From Acinetobacter baylyi DSM 14961 = CIP 107474 (lineage in GTDB: Bacteria > Pseudomonadota > Gammaproteobacteria > Pseudomonadales > Moraxellaceae), in the NCBI RefSeq assembly GCF_000368685.1, contig NZ_KB849625.1, forward strand, positions 310,001 through 374,000: a stretch of 64,000 nucleotides of DNA. The letters are read 5' to 3'. The translations under genes and the position numbers were made by a program. This document shows, one piece after another, positions 1-12,338 of the stretch. Every line of letters begins with the position of its first letter. Position 1 is the stretch's first letter. Below the pieces are notes generated by a model. That model was not told the DNA's origin. It saw nothing but the letters and a program-made list of their open reading frames with translations, and made no database searches.

Positions 1-30
1 ATTCGCTTAGATTGGACTGATTGCAGCATG

Positions 31-2112
<2,082 letters not shown>

Positions 2113-2138
2113 TTACCAGCAGTATAAAAGATTTTGAC

Positions 2139-3116
2139 TTAAACTGATGCCTGAGATGATCGATAGTCAATCACATGATGACGCCAATGTTCTTTGAGCT
2201 GAGGCGTAAGCTCATTATTATTCTCATCATAGACCTTGCCATCAATTTCACGTGCCACTAGCCCCGCAATGCTGGCCATCATGTCAAAACCTGTCAGCGC
2301 ATTATTATGTGGAAGTGCCAAGAAGAAAGCCAGCCCCTGCACTTGCTCTACTGAAAGCGCTTCAAGATCAAATCCAGCAGGCCCATTGTCAGTCATCCGT
2401 AACACAGAAAACATCAATGGACTAGGCTCATCGGTTTTTTCATAACGATGGAAACACGATAACTCGCCAAAGCGTAGGCCATATTTGAGTAACACTTTAA
2501 GTGTTTTATCACCTGACAATGCACGGCGCGGATTGGGATAGACATTCAGTGCGACAATCTGTTCCGCAGTTGCCAAAGCACTTTCATCATCAAACTGTTG
2601 CTGTTGATGTAAATGCACATCCAGCAGACTACTTTCACCATCAAAGTCTGCAATTTCTACAGTTTCCACTTCTGGATTTAAGCGCAGCTCAGGTTCCTTT
2701 TGTACTTTTGCAGTAGCATCAGGTGCAGATAGTTTTGTCTTCTCATCGGTCTCAGCCGTTTTTTCTAATTTTTCTGCCGAGTCTAATTGATCTAGTGGCA
2801 CTACATCTGGATGAGTAGTTTCGGCATCAGATGTCACTTCAGCTTTTTCAGGAACCTCAATCTGGATAGATTTTTCTTCCTGCATTTTAGCCGCATCTTG
2901 CAATACTGGTTCTTTACGCTCTTGTGCTTCAGGTGTCTGAATTGGAAGCTGATCTCTCACATGTCTTGGAATGATGGGTTGATTACTTTCCGAATCGATA
3001 TGTAATTCACTATCCAAAGAGGGTTCAGCGGGTATTGATCTTTTTAGCAATAGTCTTAAGCCGATAATCATAATGACAACCGCGACAACAATTCCCACAA
3101 TTGTGGTGACTTCCAT
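2139..3116 (-). CDS. zipA: Cell division protein ZipA
   Basis: Membrane anchor for FtsZ at the division ring. Residues 4-24 form a single N-terminal membrane helix and are followed by basic residues. A long acidic, low-complexity linker rich in Glu, Lys, Pro and Val runs to about 170, and a ZipA C-terminal FtsZ-binding domain occupies roughly 185-315. The 325-residue length fits the family. It starts one base beyond the smc stop codon, so the two are translationally close and probably co-transcribed. Linker sequence is poorly conserved in this family; the call rests on topology, the C-terminal domain and position between smc and ligA. Confidence 0.93.
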   Translation of the reverse strand: MEVTTIVGIVVAVVIMIIGLRLLLKRSIPAEPSLDSELHIDSESNQPIIPRHVRDQLPIQTPEAQERKEPVLQDAAKMQEEKSIQIEVPEKAEVTSDAETTHPDVVPLDQLDSAEKLEKTAETDEKTKLSAPDATAKVQKEPELRLNPEVETVEIADFDGESSLLDVHLHQQQQFDDESALATAEQIVALNVYPNPRRALSGDKTLKVLLKYGLRFGELSCFHRYEKTDEPSPLMFSVLRMTDNGPAGFDLEALSVEQVQGLAFFLALPHNNALTGFDMMASIAGLVAREIDGKVYDENNNELTPQLKEHWRHHVIDYRSSQASV

Positions 3117-3117
3117 A

Positions 3118-6100
3118 CTATGACTCCGTAACTAACCCGTATTCTTTTGCTTCTTCCAAATTAACCGTAACCAGTTTTGAGGTGCCAGGTTCTGGCATCG
3201 TTACTCCCAGTAAATCGGTTGCCATTGTCATTGCAAGCTTATTATGAGTAATGTAAATGAATTGTACTTGCTCAGAAAGCTCTTTTACCAAATTACAAAA
3301 CCGTTGTACATTGGCATCGTCCAGTGGCGCATCAACTTCGTCTAGTACACAAAATGGTGCTGGATTGAGCCTGAATATGGCAAATACCAGCGCTAAAGCT
3401 GTTAATGCTTTTTCACCCCCAGAAAGTAACGCCAAAGAGCTATTACGTTTACCAGGAGGTCGTGCCATTAGTTTTACACCCGATTGCCAGTCATCTTCAA
3501 GACTTAAACTGGCTTCTCCGCCATTAAACACTTTTGGAAACAATTCTTGTAGCTCATGATTGACCTGGTCAAAAGTTGTCATAAACAATTTTCTGGTTTC
3601 CTGATCAATGCTTTTCATGGCATCTTTAAGCTGTGTCACTGTATTTTCCAGATCTTGCATCTGGTGAGTTAACTCTTCATAACGACCCGAAACTTCTTCA
3701 TATTCTTGTGATGCAGCCAGATTGACAGCACCTAGCTTTTCAAACTGCTTTTGTGCCTTTTCAAGTTGTTGTTGATGCAATGCCAGATCTAGTGTCAGGT
3801 TTGGCTGTATCTGTGCATTTAATGCGGCCAGTTGTTCTTGATAATGCTCTAAATCTGACTTTGCAGCTTGCCATGCCAGACGTTTCTCTTCAAGATCGGC
3901 ACGGACCTTCTCATCACGCTGCTCAGTTTGATGCCGCTGTTCGGTGAGATGCTGCTGCTTTTCCTGCACATGGTTCAGTTCAAGCTGCCATTCTTTCCAT
4001 TTTTTTTGCAAGGTCTCGGTCTGCTGATATTGCTCAGAAAACGCTGACTCTAAGGCAGGCAATTCAAGCTGAATTGGGTCAACAAATTTCTTGGCCTGAT
4101 CCATTTGCACCATAATTTGCTGTAATTGAGTTTTTAAGAAGGAAATATCTTTCTCAAGCAACTCCATTTGTTGCTGTGTCTGTGAGGTCTGACGTCTTAA
4201 CAGCTCTCGTTCTTGTTGCCGCTGTTGCCAGTGCTGCAATGCATCATCTAACTGATCAGTGAGTGTCTCCCACTCAAGCTGTTGTAGCTTAAAATTTGGT
4301 AGATGGGTTTCGAGCTTAAGCTGTAAAGCATGCAGATCAATTTCCGAATCATCCCGCTGCATAGCATCTTCTTCAAGTTGAAGATCGACCTGATTTAATT
4401 GCTGTTGTAACTGTTGGTTCTGCAAAACAAATGCCTGAGCTGAAGCTTGCTTTTTAGCAACCTCTAATTCATTTTTCTGTATAGCGTGGCGTCGTTGTTT
4501 TGCATCTTGCTGTAAATCCTGAAACTGTTTTTGCTGCTCAGCAAGTTCAAGTGCTAATGTCTCAAGCTTTTTCGCAACCATATCTCGCTGTGTTTCAAGT
4601 TGGCTGTGCTCTTGTGCAATCTCGTCTAAACGAATGCGATGACTCAACATCCCATTGCTTTGACTATTCTCATCATAATCTAGCCCGATCACCCAGTCTT
4701 GCGCCAGCAAGTAACCATCAATTGTCAAAATACGTTGACCCAAAGAAAGTTTGGGCTGCAAGGTCAAAGCAATATCGAGTGTTTGTGCAATCCAGACATT
4801 GTGCCAGAGTGAAAGCTGTGGTGTTTCAATCCATTCCGATAAAGATGGCAAATCAAATACTGATTGGTCGCTAGAGCGTTGAATCTGACGAACCTGACGC
4901 GCCCGCTCCGTTTCAAATTGCTGATCGTGTTCGAGATAACTGGCTTTCAGCCATGGGCTTAATAATTTTTCAATCAGGCTGCTATATGACCTGCCCACCT
5001 CTGTGAGCTTTAAAACATTCATCAGAGGGACATCGGTGGCCTCAGATTTGATACTATTTTTGGTGACTAACTGTTCAAGATTTCTCCGCTCGGAGCCGAG
5101 AACCTTAATTTGCATCTCAAACTGCTGTAATTCAGTTTTGAATGTGATCTGTTTCTGCAAGGTGACATCTATTGCCTGTTTGAATTGTTCGAGCTGCTGT
5201 TGCTGTTGTGCAGACAGCTCTTCATCGTTGTGTAACTGCTGTTTCAGTCGTTCAAGATCTTCATGCTGAACTTGTGCTGTCACCTGACCTATTTGCTGCT
5301 GTAAGGTTTGCTTTTGCTGCTCTAAACGCTCAACAGATTTGCGCAGTTGTTCGATCTGTGCAGACATCTGCGACTTTTGTTGCTGCTGTTTTTCGATTTG
5401 TGTTTTTAACTGGTCAAACTGTTGCTGCGTTTGTTTATGCTGTGCCTGTAAATCGATGTGACGTTGTTCTGCCATCTGGGTCTGCTGTTCTGCATGGTGC
5501 AGATGTTCTACCTGTTGCTCTTGCTGCTCCTGTAAGCTTTCAAGCTGAATTTCGCTCAACTGCAAGCGCTCTTTGGTTTGCACCTTTTGCTGCTCTAACT
5601 GGGTTAAGGTCGTGCTATTTTGCTGATAGAGGCTTTGCTTTTGCTCTAGTGTCATTTTCAGCTCGGCCAGTTTCTTTTCAGCCACTTGCCATTCTGTCTG
5701 TAACGGCGTTGATTGTTGAATCAGACGCTGAAAAAGTGCACTGGTCGATTCCAGATCATGCTCAATCGTATTCAATTCGGAACGAACCAATTTAAATTGC
5801 TCACCCAGCGTATTCATCTCGATGGTATAGGTTTGTTGCAAAATTAGACTCTGGCTCGACTGAAATGAAAGTATCTCGATTTTGAGTGTTCTGATTTGCT
5901 GTTCAAGCTGCTTATACTGAACTGCCGCTTCAGATTGACGCTTTAAACTTTTGAGTTGTCCTTTCAATTCTTGCGCAATATCTTCAAGCCGTGCCAGATT
6001 TTGTTCGGTATGTTCAAGATGCTGCAAAGTTTCACGACGTCGCGCCTGATAACGGGATACCCCTGCGGCTTCTTCAATAAAGATACGCATTTCTTCGGGT

Positions 6101-6567
6101 TTGGCATCAATCAAACGATTGATCATGCCCTGTTCAATCACCGCATAAGAACGTGGTCCTAACCCTGTCCCCAAGAAAATATCGGTAATATCACGACGGC
6201 GGCAACGGGTTCCATTCAAGAAATATTCAGATTTTCCATCACGATTGACCTGTCTTCGTACGGCCAGTTCATTATAAGCATTATACGTACCGCCAAGTTT
6301 TCCGTATGTATTCTCAAAACGTAACTCGACACTGGCCATCCCGACAGGTTTACGCTTGGCAGTCCCTGTAAAAATAACATCTTGCATGCTACCACCGCGT
6401 AATTGCCGCGCATTGGACTCTCCCATCACCCAGCGGATGGCATCAATCACATTTGATTTACCACAGCCATTTGGCCCGACCACAGCAGTCCGATTGGCTT
6501 TAAAATGTAAAGTTGCACTGTCTGCAAATGATTTGAAGCCTGCAAGTTTTAAACTGCTTAAACGCAT
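3118..6567 (-). CDS. smc: Chromosome segregation protein SMC
   Basis: ABC-type ATPase that organises and segregates the chromosome. The 1149-residue protein has Walker A GPNGCGKS at 31-38, two very long Gln/Glu-rich coiled-coil arms with a hinge around 500-640, the ABC signature LSGGEKA beginning at residue 1048 and the Walker B/D-loop VLDEVDAPLDD near 1073. Length and architecture are typical of bacterial SMC. It is the first gene of the smc-zipA-ligA unit. No scpA or scpB lies in this window. Several long open frames on the opposite strand here are by-products of the CAG/CTG-rich coiled-coil coding sequence. Confidence 0.98.
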   Translation of the reverse strand: MRLSSLKLAGFKSFADSATLHFKANRTAVVGPNGCGKSNVIDAIRWVMGESNARQLRGGSMQDVIFTGTAKRKPVGMASVELRFENTYGKLGGTYNAYNELAVRRQVNRDGKSEYFLNGTRCRRRDITDIFLGTGLGPRSYAVIEQGMINRLIDAKPEEMRIFIEEAAGVSRYQARRRETLQHLEHTEQNLARLEDIAQELKGQLKSLKRQSEAAVQYKQLEQQIRTLKIEILSFQSSQSLILQQTYTIEMNTLGEQFKLVRSELNTIEHDLESTSALFQRLIQQSTPLQTEWQVAEKKLAELKMTLEQKQSLYQQNSTTLTQLEQQKVQTKERLQLSEIQLESLQEQQEQQVEHLHHAEQQTQMAEQRHIDLQAQHKQTQQQFDQLKTQIEKQQQQKSQMSAQIEQLRKSVERLEQQKQTLQQQIGQVTAQVQHEDLERLKQQLHNDEELSAQQQQQLEQFKQAIDVTLQKQITFKTELQQFEMQIKVLGSERRNLEQLVTKNSIKSEATDVPLMNVLKLTEVGRSYSSLIEKLLSPWLKASYLEHDQQFETERARQVRQIQRSSDQSVFDLPSLSEWIETPQLSLWHNVWIAQTLDIALTLQPKLSLGQRILTIDGYLLAQDWVIGLDYDENSQSNGMLSHRIRLDEIAQEHSQLETQRDMVAKKLETLALELAEQQKQFQDLQQDAKQRRHAIQKNELEVAKKQASAQAFVLQNQQLQQQLNQVDLQLEEDAMQRDDSEIDLHALQLKLETHLPNFKLQQLEWETLTDQLDDALQHWQQRQQERELLRRQTSQTQQQMELLEKDISFLKTQLQQIMVQMDQAKKFVDPIQLELPALESAFSEQYQQTETLQKKWKEWQLELNHVQEKQQHLTEQRHQTEQRDEKVRADLEEKRLAWQAAKSDLEHYQEQLAALNAQIQPNLTLDLALHQQQLEKAQKQFEKLGAVNLAASQEYEEVSGRYEELTHQMQDLENTVTQLKDAMKSIDQETRKLFMTTFDQVNHELQELFPKVFNGGEASLSLEDDWQSGVKLMARPPGKRNSSLALLSGGEKALTALALVFAIFRLNPAPFCVLDEVDAPLDDANVQRFCNLVKELSEQVQFIYITHNKLAMTMATDLLGVTMPEPGTSKLVTVNLEEAKEYGLVTES

Positions 6568-6664
6568 AATGTCCTAATCAATCCAGGAATATGAATACTC
6601 CAGCCTGTACTGAAATATAAAATGAAAGGTTATACCATTTCCTTATGTGATTTCTTCGCACATT

Positions 6665-7372
6665 TTATCGATTTGATGATCGACGTGAACGTCTTGCCCA
6701 TGCCAATTCAATCTGTTTCATGCGCGTAAGCGACTCCAACACAAGGTTACGCAAGTGTCGGCAAAAATCTTCCATAAATAAAGTAGCTTGATGTGATTTT
6801 CGGATCAAAATAGCATCAGTCACCAGCTTAAAGAGCGCTAAAGCTTCTTGTAGCTCTCGTCGTGAGGTGTTTAAGGTCAAAAAATAACTGCGTCTTAACG
6901 AAGGCAGAAGTTCTTTATAAAATTTCATCAGATACGCATTCATGACCATATCATGTTGCTGAGCGAGATATTCAAAGATGCCGTCGTAAAATTTTTCGGT
7001 ATCCCCCGCTTTGACATGCTCATTCAATTGCTCAATAAGGTGCTGAAGCTGCTCCGCTTCATGTACTCGCCAGCTCTCACTAATTTTTTGCACAATATGC
7101 CCTAACACCAGCACACTGCTATCAAATAATGCTTTTACCTGCTGAGAGGACATTTCAGAGACAATCGCTCCACGACGCGGAAATATTTCAATCAGGTGCG
7201 TTCTTTCCAGCAATAACAATGCTTCACGCACCGAGCCACGACTGACATCCAGTTCTTTGGCAATGCGCAATTCCTGAATGCGCTCTCCCTCAACCAGCTC
7301 CCCTGTAATAATCTGCTCACCAATATGTCGGGCAATTTGCTCGGACAAACTCTCTATATCATCAAGATTCAT
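6665..7372 (-). CDS. GntR-family transcriptional regulator (FadR/FCD type)
   Basis: DNA-binding regulator of 235 residues. Residues 8-75 form a GntR winged helix with the typical pattern of an initial IARHIGEQIITGEL helix, an ELRIAKELDVSRGSVREAL recognition region and a wing ending in a G-A-I-V strand. Residues 80-225 are helical and resemble the FCD effector-binding domain, though its metal-binding histidines are not obvious to me. It lies downstream of the TauE/SafE permease in the same orientation, separated by a terminator-like hairpin, so it may be independently transcribed. Its ligand and targets cannot be read from the sequence. Confidence 0.85.
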   Translation of the reverse strand: MNLDDIESLSEQIARHIGEQIITGELVEGERIQELRIAKELDVSRGSVREALLLLERTHLIEIFPRRGAIVSEMSSQQVKALFDSSVLVLGHIVQKISESWRVHEAEQLQHLIEQLNEHVKAGDTEKFYDGIFEYLAQQHDMVMNAYLMKFYKELLPSLRRSYFLTLNTSRRELQEALALFKLVTDAILIRKSHQATLFMEDFCRHLRNLVLESLTRMKQIELAWARRSRRSSNR

Positions 7373-7508
7373 GGCTCACCTTTTTCATTATTTATTGGGC
7401 ATCCTTCTGCCAATCCATCATGGTGTTCGTTATTTTTTAACTGATTTGAATCTTTCTTGACTATGTCATTGTCTAACAATTTTATTGCATTTTGAGCCAA
7501 TTCACATC

Positions 7509-7545
7509 AAACAGGCATATCGCTCCATCTTCATGCCTGTTTTTT
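7509..7545. terminator. Inverted repeat between permease gene and GntR gene
   Basis: A 10-bp perfect stem (7509-7518 with 7533-7542) has a 14-base loop and a run of Ts on the plus strand. It sits 3' of the TauE/SafE gene. The better U-tract faces the plus strand, so termination of the minus-strand gene is less certain. Confidence 0.5.
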
Positions 7546-7569
7546 AATCGCGATTGAACTATCAGCATA

Positions 7570-8373
7570 TTATTTGAAAATACCTTGATAAATAAAGTAA
7601 ATTCCGACCACAGTCAGCAATCCTGAAAAACATTTTTTTAGCATGGCTGGAGAGAGTTGATGTGCAACCTTTGCACCAACTTTGGCAGTGACGAAGCTCA
7701 TCAAGCTGATGCCGATAAACGCATAAATATGGATATATCCAATTGCATTGGGAACCGACACATGCTGATGATAACCAAACCACATAAAACCAAGCGCGCC
7801 TGCGACTGCAATGGGTAGGCCACAGGCGGCTGAGGTAGCAACTGCCTTTTGCATCACCACACCATTTTTATTGAGATAAGGTACAGTCAAACTACCACCA
7901 CCAATTCCAAAAATCGCAGATGCAATACCAATACCTCCGCCAGCCAGAACTTGCATAGCGCGCGATGGAAGCTGTTTACTTTGATCAACTTTTACATTTG
8001 CCCCTGTAAACATCTTAAATGCAACCCAGATTGCAAACGTACCAATAATCAGTTGTAAATATTGTCCCGAAAGCAAATCTGCAATTCCTGCACCAAGCAA
8101 GGAGCCCAGGACTAAACCAGGTGCCATATTCTTAAATACACTCCAAAGTACGGCCCCTCTTTTATGATGTGCCATGACAGAACTCATAGAAGTGACAATA
8201 ATCGTGGCTAAAGACGTTCCTACCGCCATATGCATAATCACTGCTGGATCATAATGTAACTGAGTAAAAACGACATACAGAATTGGAATAATAATTAACC
8301 CACCACCCACACCAAACAGGCCTGCCGCGAAACCAGCGATTGCGCCAATGGCTAAATATATGATTAACTCCAT
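7570..8373 (-). CDS. TauE/SafE-family membrane permease
   Basis: A 267-residue integral membrane protein with about eight hydrophobic segments. It shows the duplicated family signature: GLFGVGGGLIIIPIL near residues 18-33 and FGIGGGSLTVPYL near 155-168. TauE/SafE proteins export sulfite or other small organic anions in several bacteria; the substrate here is unknown. The start lies only about 30 bases from the divergent birA start, so the two promoters must overlap or lie within the neighbouring coding sequences. The GntR regulator downstream could control it, but that is inference from position. Confidence 0.9.
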   Translation of the reverse strand: MELIIYLAIGAIAGFAAGLFGVGGGLIIIPILYVVFTQLHYDPAVIMHMAVGTSLATIIVTSMSSVMAHHKRGAVLWSVFKNMAPGLVLGSLLGAGIADLLSGQYLQLIIGTFAIWVAFKMFTGANVKVDQSKQLPSRAMQVLAGGGIGIASAIFGIGGGSLTVPYLNKNGVVMQKAVATSAACGLPIAVAGALGFMWFGYHQHVSVPNAIGYIHIYAFIGISLMSFVTAKVGAKVAHQLSPAMLKKCFSGLLTVVGIYFIYQGIFK

Positions 8374-8403
8374 AAATAATTTTCTACTCTTCTCAGATTC
8401 AAC

Positions 8404-9165
8404 ATGGATTTAGAGACTCGTTTACTTCGCCAGCAGCTATCAGATGCCAACCAATTACCAGAAATTCTTTTACTGAAAGAAATTACGACATCGACTAATG
8501 ACGATGTACGAGAGCTTGCACAAAAAGGTATTTTGACGGCATTGGTTTGCAGTAACGTTCAGACACAAGGTCGCGGACAACATCAACGGCAATGGATTTC
8601 ACCGAAAGGGAATATTTATTTAAGCACACTGATCAATACCCAAACAACCTTAGATGGTCGTATGGCACTCGAAGTGGCGTTAAATATTTTACAAATGCCT
8701 GCACTTGCCAACCTTAATTTACAAGTGAAATGGCCCAACGATTTGTATAGTTTACAAGGAAAATGGGGCGGAATTCTGGTTGAACCGCTTTCTGCTACCC
8801 AAGCCATTGTTGGTGTCGGCATAAATGTCGTGACGCCAGAACATCACGACACCGATCAGGCAATCACTTCATTAACGGATTTAGGCTGTCATCAACGAGA
8901 ACGAACCCATTTAATCGCACAGTTGTATCTCGCAATCCAGCAAGCCAAAGACTGGTTTGATCATGGCTGTTATCGCCTTGCTGAGCGCTTTAATCATTAT
9001 GCAGCCTTCATGCATGATCATGTCCGCTTTGAGCATCATCAGGGCAATCTTAATGGGCATTTTGAAGGAATTAATCATGAGGGTGCAGTGCTAATCCGAA
9101 CGCCAGAACAATTGCATCATTTTTATCAAGGCCGTATGCGCCGTATCGAAAACACTTCAGGATAA
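8404..9165 (+). CDS. birA: Biotin--[acetyl-CoA-carboxylase] ligase, monofunctional BirA
   Basis: Attaches biotin to the carboxyl carrier protein of acetyl-CoA carboxylase through biotinyl-AMP. The 253-residue protein begins directly with the catalytic domain. It has the adenylate loop GRGQHQRQW starting at residue 56 and the KWPNDL motif at 109-114, followed by a C-terminal cap domain. It lacks the roughly 60-residue N-terminal helix-turn-helix of Escherichia coli BirA, so it should not repress biotin genes itself. It is followed after six bases by coaX, indicating an operon of two cofactor genes. Confidence 0.95.
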   Translation: MDLETRLLRQQLSDANQLPEILLLKEITTSTNDDVRELAQKGILTALVCSNVQTQGRGQHQRQWISPKGNIYLSTLINTQTTLDGRMALEVALNILQMPALANLNLQVKWPNDLYSLQGKWGGILVEPLSATQAIVGVGINVVTPEHHDTDQAITSLTDLGCHQRERTHLIAQLYLAIQQAKDWFDHGCYRLAERFNHYAAFMHDHVRFEHHQGNLNGHFEGINHEGAVLIRTPEQLHHFYQGRMRRIENTSG

Positions 9166-9171
9166 ATCAAT

Positions 9172-9903
9172 ATGAAGCAATTATGGCTCGATATTGGCAA
9201 TACACGGCTAAAATACTGGATTACCCAAAATGAAACGGTGATTGAACACGCTGCCGAACTGCATTTGCAATCGCCATCCGATTTACTTTTGGGCTTAATT
9301 CAGCATTTTAATCATCAAAATATTCAAAAAGTGGGCGTCTCTTCGGTTCTGGATCAACACAATAATGACCGTATTCGCAGCATCCTAAAACGGCTTCATA
9401 TTCCGATGATCATGGCAAAGGTACATCAGGAATATGCTGCTCTTCGCTGTGGTTATGATCATCCCGAACAGCTCGGGATTGATCGGTGGCTTCAGGTACT
9501 TGCTGTTGCACAGCCTGATCGAAATGTATGTGTGATCGGATGTGGTACAGCGCTGACCATCGATCTGGTCAAAGGTTATCAGCATTTAGGTGGTTACATT
9601 CTGCCAAATCTATATTTGCAACGTGATGCGCTGATTCAAAACACCAAAGGCATTAAAATTCCAGATTCTGCATTTGATGATCTGGAACCTGGGCACAACA
9701 CCATTGATGCTGTACATCATGGTATTTTGCTTGGCTTGGTGAGCACGATTCAAACCATCATGCAGCAGTCTCCCCAGCAGCTCGTATTGACGGGCGGAGA
9801 TGCACCGTTGTTTGCCAAATTTTTACAACCTTATCATCCCCAAATTGAACCTGATTTATTACTAAAGGGCTTGCAGCATTATGTAAGGCATCAATTACCC
9901 TAG
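9172..9903 (+). CDS. coaX: Type III pantothenate kinase CoaX
   Basis: Phosphorylates pantothenate in the first committed step of coenzyme A synthesis. The 243-residue protein shows the ASKHA-fold nucleotide motifs of type III kinases: DIGNTR at residues 7-12, a GIDRW segment near 105 that includes the catalytic aspartate, and [11 protein letters not shown] near 123-133. The birA-coaX pairing is common in bacteria that use type III rather than type I kinase. A strong hairpin terminator follows. Confidence 0.95.
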   Translation: MKQLWLDIGNTRLKYWITQNETVIEHAAELHLQSPSDLLLGLIQHFNHQNIQKVGVSSVLDQHNNDRIRSILKRLHIPMIMAKVHQEYAALRCGYDHPEQLGIDRWLQVLAVAQPDRNVCVIGCGTALTIDLVKGYQHLGGYILPNLYLQRDALIQNTKGIKIPDSAFDDLEPGHNTIDAVHHGILLGLVSTIQTIMQQSPQQLVLTGGDAPLFAKFLQPYHPQIEPDLLLKGLQHYVRHQLP

Positions 9904-9923
9904 TAAAGATTCTAATATCCACG

Positions 9924-9948
9924 AAAAAGGCGCATCAAGCGCCTTTTT
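9924..9948. terminator. Bidirectional terminator between coaX and ffh
   Basis: Perfect 10-bp stem AAAAAGGCGC/GCGCCTTTTT with a 5-base loop (9934-9938). T-runs are present in both directions, so it serves both converging genes. Confidence 0.9.
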
Positions 9949-9970
9949 GAGTTTAACTGATGAGTTCAGC

Positions 9971-11383
9971 TTACTTTTTGTCGTCTTTACCACCGCCAAA
10001 CAATGGACCAACGCCACCACCACCGCCAAACTGTTTTTGCAGATTGCCAAATGAACGCATCATTTTGCTCATACCAGATGGATTGGCAAATTTCTTCATC
10101 ATTTTTGCCATCTGACTGTGCTGTTTAAGCAATTTATTGATTTCAGAAACATCCATACCGCAACCCGCAGCAATACGCTTTTTACGGCTTGGATTGATAA
10201 TATCTGGATTCTTACGCTCTTTCGGCGTCATCGACTGAATAATGGCTTCCATTTTCTTGACTTGTTTTTCAGGATTCGCCTGTTCAAGTGCCTGCTGGAT
10301 CCCTGAGTTGCTCATGCCTGGAAGTTTATCCAGAAAGCCCATCATGCCGCCCATTTTTTTCATTTGCTCAAATTGCATCAGCATGTCTTCCAAGTTGAAA
10401 GTACCGCCTTTTTGCAATTTTTTCGCCATTTTTTCGGCTTTTTCTTTGTCGATTTTGCGCTCGACTTCTTCCACAAGTGACAATACGTCACCCATACCAA
10501 GAATACGCTGTGCGATACGTTCGGGATGGAACGGCTCAAGAGCATCCAGCTTCTCGCCCATCCCCAAGAACTTAATCGGTTTACCAGTAATTGCACGAAC
10601 AGAAAGTGCTGCACCACCGCGTGCATCACCATCAGTTTTGGTCAGAATCACACCCGTCAATGGTAAGGCATCGTTAAATGCTTTCGCGGTATTGGCAGCA
10701 TCCTGCCCCGTCATGGCATCAACCACAAACAAGGTTTCTGTCGGTTTGATTGAGGCATGTAATTCTTTAATTTCGCCCATCATGTCTTCATCGACATGTA
10801 GACGGCCTGCGGTATCGACAATCAGCACATCGGCAAACTGGATTTTGGCTTGCTCAATGGCACGGTTGGCAATATCAATCGGCTTTTCATTGGCATTCGA
10901 TTCAAAGAACATCGCGCCAACTTCTGCCGCAACAGTTTGTAACTGTTTAATCGCTGCAGGACGATAAACGTCGGCAGAGACCATCGCGACTTTTTTCTTT
11001 TGTCGTTCTTGTAAAAATCGTGCAAGCTTTGCAGCTGTGGTGGTTTTACCTGCACCTTGCAAACCTGCAAGCAAGACCACTACAGGTGGCTTTGCCGCGA
11101 GATCAAGGCTTTCATTGGCCTCACCCATCATTTTGGTCAATTCGTCATGCACAATTTTGACGAATGCCTGCCCAGGGGAAAGCTGAGTCATGACTTCCTG
11201 ACCCAATGCCTGTTCCTTAACTTTCGCGATAAATTCACGAGTTACAGGTAACGCAACATCAGCTTCAAGAAGTGCCATACGTACTTCACGTAAGGTATCT
11301 TTAATATTGTCTTCGGTTAGCTGCCCTGAGCCAGTAACATTTCTTAAACTCTGCGTGAGTCGTTCTGTTAAGGTATCAAACAT
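9971..11383 (-). CDS. ffh: Signal recognition particle protein Ffh
   Basis: GTPase subunit of the signal recognition particle, which delivers nascent inner-membrane proteins to FtsY at the membrane. The 470-residue protein has the N domain (1-95), a G domain with P-loop GLQGAGKTT at 107-115, DTAGR near 192 and TKTDGDARGG near 250, and a Met-rich M domain from about 300 that binds 4.5S RNA and signal sequences. The tail is Gly-rich with a GGGGGVGPLFGGG stretch. No 4.5S RNA gene is recognisable nearby. Confidence 0.98.
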   Translation of the reverse strand: MFDTLTERLTQSLRNVTGSGQLTEDNIKDTLREVRMALLEADVALPVTREFIAKVKEQALGQEVMTQLSPGQAFVKIVHDELTKMMGEANESLDLAAKPPVVVLLAGLQGAGKTTTAAKLARFLQERQKKKVAMVSADVYRPAAIKQLQTVAAEVGAMFFESNANEKPIDIANRAIEQAKIQFADVLIVDTAGRLHVDEDMMGEIKELHASIKPTETLFVVDAMTGQDAANTAKAFNDALPLTGVILTKTDGDARGGAALSVRAITGKPIKFLGMGEKLDALEPFHPERIAQRILGMGDVLSLVEEVERKIDKEKAEKMAKKLQKGGTFNLEDMLMQFEQMKKMGGMMGFLDKLPGMSNSGIQQALEQANPEKQVKKMEAIIQSMTPKERKNPDIINPSRKKRIAAGCGMDVSEINKLLKQHSQMAKMMKKFANPSGMSKMMRSFGNLQKQFGGGGGVGPLFGGGKDDKK

Positions 11384-11528
11384 TGCAAAATCCGCTAAAA
11401 ATGGCCAGTTGCAAAAAAATCTTTCTCAAAATAGAAAATTTATGCATAAGATGCTATAGGATACTGTAGTTCGCCGCGAATTTATATCTCATCTAGATGA
11501 ATATTCTCAATCCCAAAAAAGGTTTGAC

Positions 11529-12338
11529 ATGATCAGTCTCCCGTTGGCTTATACCATTTTGGCTCTTATTGCATATACAACATCATTTTGGTATCTGTTT
11601 ATGCACTTAATGTCAAAACGTGATCCCAACTATTGGTTTATTGGACTTGTACTCGGTTTAGGTCTGCTTTTACATACGGGCGTGTTGTATAACAACATGA
11701 TGACCCCAATTGGCATCAATTACGATGTCTTTAACCTGATATCATTTACTTCAGGGCTGATGCTGTTATTAAGTCTACTATTTAGTACCTTTCGTCCTGT
11801 ACTCGCATTAAACCTGATTGGTATTCCTGTCGCAGCAACGGGACTTATTCTTGGCTATGCTTTTAGCCGTCCAGACCAGTATATTGAGCAGCATTCGCTG
11901 GGTTTAGATGCACATATTATTTTATCACTTTCAGCCTATGCCGTTCTGCTCATGGCTACCATTCATGCAATTTTGCTTTGGTTTCAAGATCGCGAGCTGA
12001 AGAAGAAACAAAAACACCGTTTCTGGGTCAACCTACTTCCGCCATTTCAGGCCATGGAATCCCTGTTATTTGATTTATTACGCACAGGGTTTGCATTACT
12101 CACCATTGCTCTGATTTTTGGTTTTTTCACTGTAGATAATTTCCTGAGCCAACATCTGGCCCATAAAACCGTGTTTAGTATTATTTCATGGTTTATTTAT
12201 GGTTCTCTTTTAATTGGGCATACCAAATTTGGCTGGCGTGGTCAAAAAGCGATTCGCTTTACCCTCATGGGTTTTATCTTACTGGCGATTGGCTTTATTG
12301 GCAGCAAAATGATTCTTGAATTAATTTTGGGTAAATAA
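11529..12338 (+). CDS. CcsA/YpjD-family cytochrome c assembly-like membrane protein
   Basis: A 269-residue polytopic membrane protein with about eight hydrophobic helices and the family's histidine-containing segments (for example HSLGLDAHIILSLSAYAVLLM around 125-146 and a TKFGWRGQKAIRFTL stretch near the end). It matches the CcsA-like YpjD/HemX-type family commonly found next to ffh in gammaproteobacteria and divergent from it, as here. True CcsA exports haem for cytochrome c maturation; whether this homologue does so is unknown. Confidence 0.85.
   Translation: MISLPLAYTILALIAYTTSFWYLFMHLMSKRDPNYWFIGLVLGLGLLLHTGVLYNNMMTPIGINYDVFNLISFTSGLMLLLSLLFSTFRPVLALNLIGIPVAATGLILGYAFSRPDQYIEQHSLGLDAHIILSLSAYAVLLMATIHAILLWFQDRELKKKQKHRFWVNLLPPFQAMESLLFDLLRTGFALLTIALIFGFFTVDNFLSQHLAHKTVFSIISWFIYGSLLIGHTKFGWRGQKAIRFTLMGFILLAIGFIGSKMILELILGK

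Noticed and set aside
4500-4874. A 124-codon plus-strand open frame inside smc.
   Set aside because: It is a shadow of the hinge-region coding sequence, with no protein family pattern.
5208-5795. A 195-codon open frame on the plus strand inside smc.
   Set aside because: It is antisense to the Gln/Leu-rich coiled coil, where CAG/CTG codons leave opposite frames open. There is no ribosome site or recognisable protein.
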